Source: CAZUCD01 sp964618855 (GTDB lineage: Bacteria; Sumerlaeota; Sumerlaeia; SLMS01; JANRJK01). Taken from it: a DNA stretch of 54,577 bases. A model generated the notes under the pieces. That model ran no database searches and was not told the origin of the DNA. It was given only the letters and a program-made list of their open reading frames with translations. How positions within the stretch are numbered: position 1 is the first letter of the stretch; each line of letters starts with the position of its first letter. Positions 15,932 to 24,093 of this stretch are shown here, piece after piece. The stretch covers positions 1 through 54,577 of the forward strand of contig CAZUCD010000002.1 in NCBI GenBank assembly GCA_964618855.1, in the 5' to 3' direction. The position numbers were made by a program, and so were the translations under genes.

Positions 15932-17197
15932 ATGCAGTCTTCACTCAGGAAAGCAGTCTGTGCGTCGGCGGTCTGTGCGTTGGCCATGCTCGCCGCGACC
16001 TCACCCGCGCAGGACAAGCCGGCCATAGCCCCCGCCGTGTCGCAACCCGTCCTCACCCAGGCCGTCGAGCAGAAGTCGAATGCGTTCGTCTTTGAAAAGA
16101 CGAAGCACGACTACGGCACCATCACCGAGGGGGAGATCGTGGAGATAAAGTTCCCCTTCAAGAACACGACCGACCGCACAATCAACATCAAGGCGATCAA
16201 CACATCCTGCGGATGCACTTCTGCGAACGACAATCCCCGGGTGATCGCGCCCGGCCAAGCCTCGGAGATAAAGGTCTCCTTCAACTCGACAGGCAAGCCC
16301 GGCAAGGGCCAGAAGACGATCTCCGTCGTGACCGACGAGACTGAGGCGGGGGGGCTCTACACCTTGACGGTCGGCGGGGAAGTCACCCAGACGCTCTTTT
16401 CCAGCGAGCCCGTGATCAACCTCGGGGAACTCAGCGCCGGAGAACAGGCCGAGCACACGTTCAAGATCATTTCCCTCACGGATCCGCCCGCAAAGGTCGA
16501 GAAGCTCTCGATCGGCGATGAGCGCATCAAGATGGAGATCGGTGGCCAGGAGCCCTACACGCACAAGGATGGGCGCAACGGGTTTGCCACACCGATCAAG
16601 CTGACGATCCCGTCCGACTACCCCCCCTCCTCGCAGCTCCGCACCACGCTCACCGTCATGACATCGGACACGAAGCGTGGCGCGCTCTACCTGGCGGTCA
16701 ACGGCAGCGTCGTCGGCAATTTCGTCCTCTCACCGCAGCGCGTACTGCTGGGGCGCCTTGCACCCGGCGAGCAGAAGGAAACGAGGCTGACGCTGCGCTC
16801 GAAGGCGGACGAGCCGTTCGAGGTGAGCCTTGCGACGAAGTCCACCGCGTCCAACTTCACCGTGACCGAGGTCCCGGCCGAGGGAAAGGGCCTGCGCCAG
16901 TGGTCGATCTCCTTCAAGGCGCCTGACCAGGCGGGGAACTTCAACGAGACCATCGACCTTGTCGCGAAGTCCGCGAGCCGCGAGGAAAAGATTAGCGTGC
17001 CGCTGTCCGCATACGTCCGTGCCGCCTCCCCCGGAACGGCCATGGGAACGACGGCGAACATCGTAGCGGAGAAGCAGCCGACCGCCAAGAAGAAGATCAC
17101 GCCGGACTCGATGGCTCTTGAGTCCGTCACAGTGAAGAAGTCGGAGAAAGCGGCGGAGCCTGCGGCACCGGCGGCCCCTGCCAACCCGCAGCCCTGA
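15932..17197 (+). CDS. Secreted DUF1573 protein with three Ig-like repeats
   Basis: 421 residues from ATG 15932, with an AAGGAG upstream. The frame is open further 5' inside larE but without protein-like sequence. Residues 1-27 are a signal peptide (positive n-region, VCALAMLAATSPAQ). Residues about 52-150 hold the DUF1573 core with DYGTITEG and the SCGCT motif (Cys93, Cys95). Two more strand-rich repeats follow (VINLGELSAGEQAEHTFKI and VLLGRLAPGEQKETRLTL), of the ASPM/SPD2/Hydin-like Ig type. The tail is Lys/Ala/Pro-rich. The molecular role of DUF1573 is not known; it probably works outside the cytoplasm. It starts a tight run with the rhodanese and MauE-like genes. Confidence 0.88.
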   Translation: MQSSLRKAVCASAVCALAMLAATSPAQDKPAIAPAVSQPVLTQAVEQKSNAFVFEKTKHDYGTITEGEIVEIKFPFKNTTDRTINIKAINTSCGCTSANDNPRVIAPGQASEIKVSFNSTGKPGKGQKTISVVTDETEAGGLYTLTVGGEVTQTLFSSEPVINLGELSAGEQAEHTFKIISLTDPPAKVEKLSIGDERIKMEIGGQEPYTHKDGRNGFATPIKLTIPSDYPPSSQLRTTLTVMTSDTKRGALYLAVNGSVVGNFVLSPQRVLLGRLAPGEQKETRLTLRSKADEPFEVSLATKSTASNFTVTEVPAEGKGLRQWSISFKAPDQAGNFNETIDLVAKSASREEKISVPLSAYVRAASPGTAMGTTANIVAEKQPTAKKKITPDSMALESVTVKKSEKAAEPAAPAAPANPQP

Positions 17198-17207
17198 GCG
17201 TCCATCA

Positions 17208-17744
17208 ATGAAGCCGGCGCGGATCCTTCTCATCCTCGTGGCAGCTCTCTTCGCTGCCGGAGTTGATGGGATGGGTCTGCGCCCGCTTCGCTCCGATTTC
17301 TTTGCCCCGAAGTCGCGTCCGACATTCCAGCCCTCCAACCCACTGCAGGGGACTCCGGATCCCTCGGGGAGCGGCAATTCCGGGAACGCGCCATCAACCC
17401 ACCCGGGCGACATCTCCGCGGCACAGATCGACCAGCAGACGAAGTCGGGCGAGGCGGTCGTGATCGATGCACGTCCGGCCCTCCAGTACGAGGAAGGGCA
17501 CATTCCCTTCGCGATCCACCTGCCCTTCGAGGCGTTCGCAGGTGGCAAGCCTGCGGCTCTCGAGTTCTACCCGCCGGACCAGAAGTTCATCATCTACTGC
17601 GGCGGCGGGGATTGCGACGCCTCGGAGAAGGTGGAGATTATGCTCCGTGCGCACGGGTTCGAGCATGCCTCCGTCTACAGGCCCGGTTGGCCCGGTTGGT
17701 TGGAGTACGGCGGTGAGATCGAGAAGGGCGCGCCCGGGGAGTAA
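17208..17744 (+). CDS. Secreted or membrane-anchored rhodanese-like protein
   Basis: A 178-residue protein with an N-terminal hydrophobic signal (ARILLILVAALFAAGVDG), a Pro/Ser/Gly linker to about residue 66, and a single rhodanese domain. The domain has VVIDARPALQYEEGHIPFAIHLP and the active loop YCGGGDCDAS, with Cys131 as the likely persulfide-forming Cys and a second Cys five residues later. Rhodaneses move sulfane sulfur to thiol or cyanide acceptors. An extracytoplasmic location is inferred from the signal. It begins 11 bases after the DUF1573 stop and 6 bases before the MauE-like start, so the three genes look co-transcribed. Confidence 0.9.
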   Translation: MKPARILLILVAALFAAGVDGMGLRPLRSDFFAPKSRPTFQPSNPLQGTPDPSGSGNSGNAPSTHPGDISAAQIDQQTKSGEAVVIDARPALQYEEGHIPFAIHLPFEAFAGGKPAALEFYPPDQKFIIYCGGGDCDASEKVEIMLRAHGFEHASVYRPGWPGWLEYGGEIEKGAPGE

Positions 17745-17750
17745 CGAGCC

Positions 17751-18335
17751 TTGAGGAAACTGTCGCGCTTTGCGTGGGAGGTGGACTCGACCGGGGGCTC
17801 GGCACTGCTGATGTTCCTGCGGGTGATTTTCGGCGGCCTGATGGTTGCCGCTGCGGTCAGCAAGCTCCGCAACCCCCTCTTCTTCGCTCAGGGCCTCACC
17901 GCCTTCGACCTGATTCCCCTGCCATTGGTCCCCTACACTGCCTTCCTTGTGCCTTGGCTCGAGTTGATCGCCGGATCCCTCGTCCTCGCAGGACTGTGGA
18001 CCCGTGAGGCTGCAGCCGTCCTGTGGGGAATGCTTGCCGGATTCACCTGCGCGCTCGTTCACGTTCTGCTGGCGGGCAAGCATATCGAGTGCGGTTGCTT
18101 TGGCGACATGTTTGCCTCACTCAAGGTCAGCCTCCCCGCCCTTTCCCCGCTTTTTGAGGCGCTGGGAGACGGCGCCGTCTCCGGCAAGACCATCGTGCGA
18201 AATTTGGTGTTCTTGGGCGCGTTTCTTGCCCTATGCTTGTTGGGGGGCGGGAGATGGAGTCTGGATGGGCTCTTTAAGTCCTGCCGCCCTGACGGGTCGA
18301 ATGCCCCGGAGAGCGCCGCCGGTCAGCCTGCCTGA
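17751..18335 (+). CDS. MauE/DoxX-like four-helix membrane protein
   Basis: 194 residues from a TTG at 17751, only 6 bases after the rhodanese stop. Four membrane helices are visible (about residues 17-37, 58-81, 87-107, 148-165). The motif HIECGCFGD puts Cys114 and Cys116 at a membrane face after the third helix, as in MauE/DoxX-like proteins. MauE helps form disulfides in methylamine dehydrogenase, and DoxX relatives act in thiosulfate or quinone chemistry. With a secreted rhodanese and a CGC-containing DUF1573 beside it, a periplasmic thiol or sulfane-sulfur function is the natural guess. That is inference. Confidence 0.82.
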   Translation: MRKLSRFAWEVDSTGGSALLMFLRVIFGGLMVAAAVSKLRNPLFFAQGLTAFDLIPLPLVPYTAFLVPWLELIAGSLVLAGLWTREAAAVLWGMLAGFTCALVHVLLAGKHIECGCFGDMFASLKVSLPALSPLFEALGDGAVSGKTIVRNLVFLGAFLALCLLGGGRWSLDGLFKSCRPDGSNAPESAAGQPA

Positions 18336-18368
18336 CCTTCCGGCCCCCGGACCAAGGGGGTGTTTCGG

Positions 18369-20348
18369 ATGAGTCGGATCTCCAGAGTCATCATTCTCCC
18401 CTTCGCCGGTGCGGAGGCTGAATCGCACCCGCAAAGCGCCGCCATCTGCCGGGGACTGGCTGCTTTCGTGGATGAGCAGCTTGCGAGGCTTCCCCACGTC
18501 GAAACCGCCCTCCAGCACCTGGTCATCTCCCCGGACGACGATGACGGGTCCTACCGTTGGCTGATCGTCGCTTCGAAGTGGACCTTGGAACAGATCCTCG
18601 ACTTGCCCATTCCGGAGTCGCTCGCAGCGTCCCATCTCCTGCAGGGCAATGTCCTCTGGCACGCCGACAAGTGGGAGGTCGAGCTGCAGTTGGTGGACCT
18701 TGAGGCACGCGAGTCGGTGTGGGAGGGGCGGCTGGCCTGCCACCCTGACGAGTTCATCCCGCAGTGGATGGTGCTTCTGGGGGAACTTGCGACGGACGGT
18801 CTCGGCGAATCAAGGCAGGCCGTGGCGCGCCTCTTCCGTCCACCAACCTCCTCCCCCCGCGCGCTGGAGAGCTACCTCACGGCGGTCGCCCAGGTATCCG
18901 CGCGGAGACTCCGCATGCCGGGCATTACCTTGGCCGAGTGCCTGGGCCACTTCCTCGACGCGATTCGGGCCGACCGTTCCTTCCGGGATGCGTGCCTGCG
19001 GCTCAACGGGCTGTCGATGCACGCGCTCTTCGAGGATGAATCCACGGAAGGGCGGGAGGCGGCCCTATCCGCAATCACCGCGGTCCGCGAAATCGCCCCC
19101 GAGTTCCCCCTTTTCGGGGCGACGCTTGGAATGTGGCATGCCGCCCGTGGGGATGACGACCAGGGCGTGAAGCTTCTGGAGCAGTATGTCGCGGCCGAGA
19201 GCGACGGGGAGCCGCTCTCCCGTGGACTGGCCGTGCTTGGGACGATTTATCGGCGCAATGGACGGCTGCATGACGCCCTCCGCGCCTTGGGCGCAGCCGT
19301 GGAGAAGGACGCTTCCAATCTGGCTGGTTGGGAGGAACTTGCCGCGGTCCACCTCGAGTGCGGCGACAACGACTCAGCGGAGGCCTGTCTGCGCAGGGTG
19401 CTGGACGAGGAGCCGGAGCGCCCGGGGGCACTGCTGCACCTTGGGAGCATTCTCTGGAACCGCGGCGACTTCCCGCGCGCGCACCGCGTCTTCGGTTTGG
19501 CGCATGACGCCGCTCCGGAGTTCGGGGAGGCAACGCGCCGATTCGCAGTCGCCGCCATCAAGGTCGGCGACACTGGAAACGCGGATGCGGTCGTTACCGA
19601 GTGGGCGGAGCAGGAACCCGACAACCCGGAACCGTGGCTGATCCTTGCGCGCATGAGGCGTGCCGCGGGGGACATGGAAGGGGTCGCATTCTGCCTGCGG
19701 AGGCTGCGCCTCCTGGCCGGCAGCGACAGCGTCGCCGCTGCGATCCAGTTGGAGGAGTTGGCACACTCGCATCCCGAGGACCATGCCGAGTTCGTCCGGC
19801 TGGGCGGCACGGCCGAGGGTGGGAATCCAACGGAACCGGATGCGGCACGCGAGCGCGAGGCAGGCCTTCGCAGCCTCGCCGCACGGCATCGCGATTCGCT
19901 CCCGATTTGGATGGCCCTCTCCGGGCACCTCGTCGCCGCGGAACAGTGGTCGGAAGCCGCCTCCGTGCAGGCGCGCGTTGTGATGCTCCTGCCCAAGTCG
20001 GCGCCCCAATGGAACGCGCTCGGGGTCCTGAGGACACGCAGCGGGGGCCGGCGCGAAGCGCTGCTGGCATTCGAGACCGCAGCGAGGATAGCCCCCGACG
20101 TCCCCTCCATCCACACAAACCTTGGGCTCTGCCTGCTCGAGCTTGGCGAGGTCGAGCGCGCTCGCAGGGAACTATCCCGGGCCGTGGCGCTCGGGGAGAA
20201 GAGCCCCGTCGCAGCGCTGGCACTCCTGCGCATCAAGAGCCTGACCGAAGGAGGCGACGAGGAGTCGGGCGACTCGATCCCGCCGGGCGCCGCGCTTCAA
20301 AAGTTGGCTTCCCTCCTCGACCAAGTGCGCAGGCGGATGGAGGGCTGA
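18369..20348 (+). CDS. TPR-repeat protein
   Basis: 659 residues from ATG 18369, with AAGGGGG eight bases upstream; a GTG at 18360 is the alternative. The first ~180 residues form an alpha/beta domain (VIILPFAG, then ELQLVDLEARESVWEGRL) that resembles the nucleotide-independent domain found before TPRs in adenylate-cyclase-associated and FlgO-like proteins. Residues about 230-640 are TPR-like helical pairs (GDNDSAEACLRRVLDEEPERPGALLHLGSILWNRG, shortened here to its core RRVLDEEPERPGAL). No catalytic motif or membrane segment is seen. It ends 8 bases from the convergent lptF stop, and a 12-base palindrome at 20347-20358 touches both stop codons. Function unknown. Confidence 0.8.
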   Translation: MSRISRVIILPFAGAEAESHPQSAAICRGLAAFVDEQLARLPHVETALQHLVISPDDDDGSYRWLIVASKWTLEQILDLPIPESLAASHLLQGNVLWHADKWEVELQLVDLEARESVWEGRLACHPDEFIPQWMVLLGELATDGLGESRQAVARLFRPPTSSPRALESYLTAVAQVSARRLRMPGITLAECLGHFLDAIRADRSFRDACLRLNGLSMHALFEDESTEGREAALSAITAVREIAPEFPLFGATLGMWHAARGDDDQGVKLLEQYVAAESDGEPLSRGLAVLGTIYRRNGRLHDALRALGAAVEKDASNLAGWEELAAVHLECGDNDSAEACLRRVLDEEPERPGALLHLGSILWNRGDFPRAHRVFGLAHDAAPEFGEATRRFAVAAIKVGDTGNADAVVTEWAEQEPDNPEPWLILARMRRAAGDMEGVAFCLRRLRLLAGSDSVAAAIQLEELAHSHPEDHAEFVRLGGTAEGGNPTEPDAAREREAGLRSLAARHRDSLPIWMALSGHLVAAEQWSEAASVQARVVMLLPKSAPQWNALGVLRTRSGGRREALLAFETAARIAPDVPSIHTNLGLCLLELGEVERARRELSRAVALGEKSPVAALALLRIKSLTEGGDEESGDSIPPGAALQKLASLLDQVRRRMEG

Positions 20349-20356
20349 CGCCGGCG

Positions 20357-21625
20357 TCAAACGACGCGCTGTGTCCGCCAGAACATGAAGAGCCCGATCG
20401 CCCCGATCCCCACGTTGGGGAGCATCGCGGCGGCCCATGCGAGGTCGCTCCCGCCCGCGCCCACCGCGCGCGCCCAGACGGACATGCCGTAGTACGCCAT
20501 GATCAGCGCGACGGCGATCAGGAACGCCACGCTCTTCGCGCGAGGGCGGATCTCGATTGCGAGCGGCACGCCGAGCAGCACGAAAGAGAGCACCGAAAAG
20601 GGGAACGAGTACCTCGTGTAGAGCTCCGTACGGGCCGAGTAGAAGGTCTGCCACTCCTCCGCAAACTTCTTGTCGCTCGACTTCTTCTTCTTGGGCACGG
20701 TGGGGGGATTGTCGATAACGGCGCGCAGTTGGCTGAAGGTCATTCGGCGCGGATCCCCCTGCTCGTCCTCCTCCTCCACCTCCGGCTGGACCACCTTGGA
20801 CATGCGCGTGAACGAAATCACGAGGCTCTCGCCATCGTCCTCCCCGGAAGTCTCCTGCTTTCTCGACTTCCTCGACTTCAGGACGTCCTTCCCCTTGATG
20901 GGGATCAGCGTGCCGTTGACGAGCTCAACGGTGAGCGCCCCGGTGGCGAGGTCGCCGCGCAGCGTCCCCGACTCGGCGAAGATGAACGCCTCCTTGTCTT
21001 CCCCCTTCTCGGATTGCTTTCCATCCGAATCCCCCGCCCCCGGTGTTGCGAGGGCGCCTTCGGCTTGGATCGCGATGTGCTTCATGCGCAGCACGTACTG
21101 GCCATCCCCGGGTTCACGGGGCGACGCCTCGTCGAAGTAGAGGGTCAGGTTCGAGCCCTTGGGCGAGAGATTCGAGTACCATGTACCCGGCTTCAGGTTG
21201 GTCAGGAGTTCGAACTGGATCTGCCTCTGCTGCGACTCGATACGGTTGATGAGCGATGGGAACAGGTCGCGGTTCCCCCATGCCAAAAGCGCCGAGGTCA
21301 GCGCAGCGATGATGAAGACGGGTAGGAAGACCGGGCCCAGCGAGATGCCGGCGACGCGGATGGCCAGCACCTCGTTCTCCGCCGTCATCCGCCCGATGCC
21401 GATCAGCACGCCCAGCAATGCCGCCATCGGTATGGTCAGCGAGAAGAGCGTCACGACGATGATGGCGGAGAGCTCCATCAGGAGCCCGAAGCCGACCGAG
21501 GCATTGAGCAGGAACTCCGCGAGCGTGAAGAAGTGCCGCAGCAGGAGCAGAACCGTGAAGAAGGCGAGGCTCACCACGGTCGGCGCGGCGAGTTCCTTCA
21601 GGACGTAGCGCTGCAGAATCCCCAT
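20357..21625 (-). CDS. LptF/LptG-family permease (YjgP/YjgQ)
   Basis: A 422-residue protein of the LPS-export permease family. N-terminal membrane helices run to about residue 125 (IIVVTLFSLTIPMAALLGVLIGIGRM holds the conserved P-x-A-x-L-G pattern). The large beta-jellyroll periplasmic part follows, including a Glu/Lys-rich low-complexity insert near residues 255-290. The final helices (SFVLLGVPLAIEIRPRAKS) match the family's coupling region. LptF and LptG pair with LptB to extract LPS from the inner membrane; the partner gene is not in the window. I cannot tell F from G with certainty. Its presence supports an LPS-bearing outer membrane. Confidence 0.9.
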   Translation of the reverse strand: MGILQRYVLKELAAPTVVSLAFFTVLLLLRHFFTLAEFLLNASVGFGLLMELSAIIVVTLFSLTIPMAALLGVLIGIGRMTAENEVLAIRVAGISLGPVFLPVFIIAALTSALLAWGNRDLFPSLINRIESQQRQIQFELLTNLKPGTWYSNLSPKGSNLTLYFDEASPREPGDGQYVLRMKHIAIQAEGALATPGAGDSDGKQSEKGEDKEAFIFAESGTLRGDLATGALTVELVNGTLIPIKGKDVLKSRKSRKQETSGEDDGESLVISFTRMSKVVQPEVEEEDEQGDPRRMTFSQLRAVIDNPPTVPKKKKSSDKKFAEEWQTFYSARTELYTRYSFPFSVLSFVLLGVPLAIEIRPRAKSVAFLIAVALIMAYYGMSVWARAVGAGGSDLAWAAAMLPNVGIGAIGLFMFWRTQRVV

Positions 21626-21763
21626 CTGTGCCCGGTGTATCCTGTCAGGTGATGACCGAGTTGCCCACGCCCCGCGAGGGGTTGGTCACGGCCCGCAAGG
21701 CGCCTTCGGCGTCTACGCAGGACCCGGGAACATCGTCCCGGCGGGGGCCATGTGGCAAAGGAA

Positions 21764-21798
21764 ATGGGCGGCGGGGACGATCGCCCCCGCCGCCCATT
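21764..21798 (-). terminator. Rho-independent-type terminator downstream of the XRE/S24 gene
   Basis: A perfect 14-base inverted repeat (arms 21764-21776 region and 21785-21798, loop 8 bases) starts 20 bases past the stop of the regulator on the minus strand. Read on the minus strand, the 3' arm is followed by the T-rich ATTTCCTTT. Confidence 0.65.
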
Positions 21799-21817
21799 GC
21801 GCAACAGTTGGGGGCCG

Positions 21818-22510
21818 TCAGTTGACGGACGCGCTCGCCACAACCATGTAGCCGCCCTCGCGGCCGGACTCGGCGGGGAGCTCGCGCGAGGTCTGCCGCG
21901 CAACGTCAAACGCCAGCGGCTTGCCCTCCTTCGCGCCCTTCGTCACGGGAATGATGCGGAACAGGCGGAGCGTCGATCCCGACTGGCCGTCAGGCAGCAG
22001 GTATTCGCCGTGCGGCTTGAGCTCCGCCTTGGGGCCGAGCGCCTGCGTAATGATCCACGACCCGCGCGCATACTTCGGGGCAAGGGAGTCCGAATCGTTG
22101 CGAAGAATGGCGACTTCCTCACCGCTGACAAGCAGCCCGCGACTCATCATCCAAATGCGGGAATCCACCTGCGTCTTGCGCAGGGCAAAGCGGATCTCGC
22201 CGTTGTCGGCGATGGTGCCGGTCTTGAGCGCAGGCAGCTTGTCCCCGGAGCCGTAGCCCTTCGCGGACTCGGCCGCCGCGGCGGCCTTGCTGCCCTTCAT
22301 CGAGAGGATCCCGGCGCGGCTCTTCAGGCGGTCCATCCTCCAGCCGAGCATCTCGAGGATGCGCACGCCTTCCTCGAAGCGCGGCTGCGTGCCGCGGAGC
22401 CACCGGCTGATGTACATCGGCTCGACGTCGACGTAGGTTGCGAGTTCGGCCTGGTTGAATCCGCGTTCTTCCATCGCCTCGCGGAGGGCATCGCCCATGA
22501 TGACTGGCAT
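21818..22510 (-). CDS. XRE-family regulator with S24/LexA-like C-terminal domain
   Basis: 230 residues from ATG 22510, preceded by AGGGTGAAGAG. Residues about 5-57 form an XRE helix-turn-helix (FNQAELATYVDVEPMYISRWLRG). The C-terminal half resembles the peptidase S24 domain of LexA/CI repressors: NDSDSLAPKYARGSWII places Ser142 at the nucleophile position, followed by HGEYLL. The Lys of the catalytic dyad is not evident; the matching strand reads STLRLFRI, with Arg or Phe there. The protein is therefore probably not self-cleaving in the LexA manner. It is transcribed away from the radC-like gene and kinase, and a 16-base palindrome lies 25 bases upstream of its start. It likely represses itself and that operon. 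Confidence 0.82.
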   Translation of the reverse strand: MPVIMGDALREAMEERGFNQAELATYVDVEPMYISRWLRGTQPRFEEGVRILEMLGWRMDRLKSRAGILSMKGSKAAAAAESAKGYGSGDKLPALKTGTIADNGEIRFALRKTQVDSRIWMMSRGLLVSGEEVAILRNDSDSLAPKYARGSWIITQALGPKAELKPHGEYLLPDGQSGSTLRLFRIIPVTKGAKEGKPLAFDVARQTSRELPAESGREGGYMVVASASVN

Positions 22511-22534
22511 GACTCTTCACCCTTGGTGGGAGTT

Positions 22535-22550
22535 GCGGCCCCGGGGCCGC
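22535..22550. promoter_or_regulatory. 16-base perfect palindrome, candidate operator
   Basis: A perfect palindrome of G/C bases lies between the divergent XRE regulator (start 22510) and the RadC-like gene (start 22645). A -10-like TATTAA at 22576-22581 lies downstream on the plus strand, so the palindrome would sit just upstream of the -35 of the RadC operon. The position suits an operator for the divergent XRE protein. A chance GC palindrome cannot be ruled out. Confidence 0.4.
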
Positions 22551-22644
22551 CGGGGTGACTGTTCTGCCCCCCGTGTATTAATGGTTAGAACGTGGTTGCC
22601 CTCGGGCCGCAAGCGAAACTCAGAAGTTCCTGGACAACACGCCC

Positions 22645-24093
22645 ATGAATGAAGCGGATCGCCTCAGAATCTGGCATGCCGTCTCCGCAATGGTGCACGC
22701 CTCCCACCCGCAGACGAAGGATGTGGTGGAGGCGATTCGGGACCGCAGTTGGCATCCCCCAGGCGGTGAGGCCGCCCAGGCGCTGCTCCTCAAGGCCCTC
22801 ATCGGACTCCCCGAGTCCGAGCTTCCCTTCGACCTGTTGGCGAGGCTCGCGAAGGCGTTCCTGCATCCAACACGGACGCGGAACGCGGCGCCACACGCTG
22901 CCATGAAGCTGATCGAGGAACTCCCCGGCTTCGAACGCAAGAAGGTCGTGGATGCACTCCTTTGGATTGGACGACCGGATGGCGTCTACAGGCTGGCGGA
23001 ACTTCCAACAACCGAGGCGATCCGCGAAGTGGCAAGCGCAACGGGGCTACTAAAGGGGTATCGCGCGTATTCGTTTCTCGAGATGCTGGGCCTCTCTGCC
23101 GTCGCCCCCGAGCCGTGCCATCGGCTCCTGCTCCAGCGCTTGGGGATGTTGCCGGAGGGCGACGAGGAAGACGCCGACTCCGTCTTCGCCGCGCTCCAGG
23201 GCCTGGCGCTCATAGCGAAGGTGCCCGTGCGGGAGGTGGCCTTCATACTCGCCGTCTTTGCAGGGGGGAGGGGGGTGGAGGCCCTGGGTGCCGCTCGTTG
23301 CCTTGAGGAGCCCCTCTGCGGCGACTGTCCGGCGGCGCCGATGTGCCGGTACGCCCAGGTCCACGGCGTGGGGGACCAAGGCGGGCGTGCGGGCGCGAAG
23401 GCCGGGCACCTTGGTCCATCGATTGCCAACCGGTCCGATGCCGAAGTCGTCGCAGCCGCGCTTGGCATCGCCGCCGATGGGCTGCCGCCCTCCGTGCTGG
23501 CCCTCCTCGCCGGGCCGGACCAGGTACATGCCTTGCACGGCCTGACCATGGCCCAGCTCCTCAACTCCGGTGATTGTCCCGACGAGCTTGGGGTGCGGCT
23601 GGTGGCCGTGGGGGAACTGCTTAGACGATCAAGGTCATTTCTCCCACCCCCCGGGCGCGAACCGATCCGATCATCCAAACAGATTTGGGATCGCTACTCC
23701 GCCAGATTTCGTGGCCTGCGACACGAGGAACTCCACGTGGCGCTCCTCGACACGGGACTCTGCATCATGCGGGAGGCGGTGGTCTCCGTCGGCAGCCTGC
23801 GGGAGTGCCTCGCCCATCCGACGGAGATTTTCTCCGAGGCGCTTCGCGACAAGGCTTACGGAATCGTGATGATGCACAACCATCCCTCGGGTTCCCCTAC
23901 GCCAAGCAGAAAGGACGTGCTTCTGACTTCCCGGATTTCCAAGGCTGGCAAAATCCTTGGCATCCCGCTCCTCGATCATGTTGTGTTTGGCTCGGCGTCC
24001 CACTTCTCTTTCAGGGAGTCGAAGCTCCTCGGCGAGCTCGAGAGCGACGATGGCGCCGTCTGGAGTGATGACGAGGATGGGCACTTCGACTGA
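22645..24093 (+). CDS. RadC-like JAB/MPN protein with N-terminal endonuclease-III-like Fe-S domain
   Basis: 482 residues. The C-terminal third is a RadC MPN+ domain: Glu377, then MMHNHPSGSPTPSRKD with His411, His413 and Asp424, and GIPLLDHVVFG. Residues about 262-335 are the usual RadC helical N-domain (SDAEVVAAALG...). Before it, residues about 50-236 read like an endonuclease III fold ending in an Fe-S loop: Cys219-x5-Cys225-x2-Cys228-x5-Cys234, one residue shorter in the first gap than the classical C-x6-C-x2-C-x5-C. The helix-hairpin-helix with the catalytic Lys seems missing, and the VDTH-like catalytic segment reads APEPCHRLLLQRLG. The glycosylase part is probably structural or DNA-binding only. 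Its last 26 bases overlap the kinase gene. Confidence 0.8.
   Translation: MNEADRLRIWHAVSAMVHASHPQTKDVVEAIRDRSWHPPGGEAAQALLLKALIGLPESELPFDLLARLAKAFLHPTRTRNAAPHAAMKLIEELPGFERKKVVDALLWIGRPDGVYRLAELPTTEAIREVASATGLLKGYRAYSFLEMLGLSAVAPEPCHRLLLQRLGMLPEGDEEDADSVFAALQGLALIAKVPVREVAFILAVFAGGRGVEALGAARCLEEPLCGDCPAAPMCRYAQVHGVGDQGGRAGAKAGHLGPSIANRSDAEVVAAALGIAADGLPPSVLALLAGPDQVHALHGLTMAQLLNSGDCPDELGVRLVAVGELLRRSRSFLPPPGREPIRSSKQIWDRYSARFRGLRHEELHVALLDTGLCIMREAVVSVGSLRECLAHPTEIFSEALRDKAYGIVMMHNHPSGSPTPSRKDVLLTSRISKAGKILGIPLLDHVVFGSASHFSFRESKLLGELESDDGAVWSDDEDGHFD

Noticed and set aside
20347..20358. 12-base palindrome across the convergent stops of the TPR gene and lptF
   Set aside because: Too short and without a T-run to call a terminator; it arises partly from the two stop codons.
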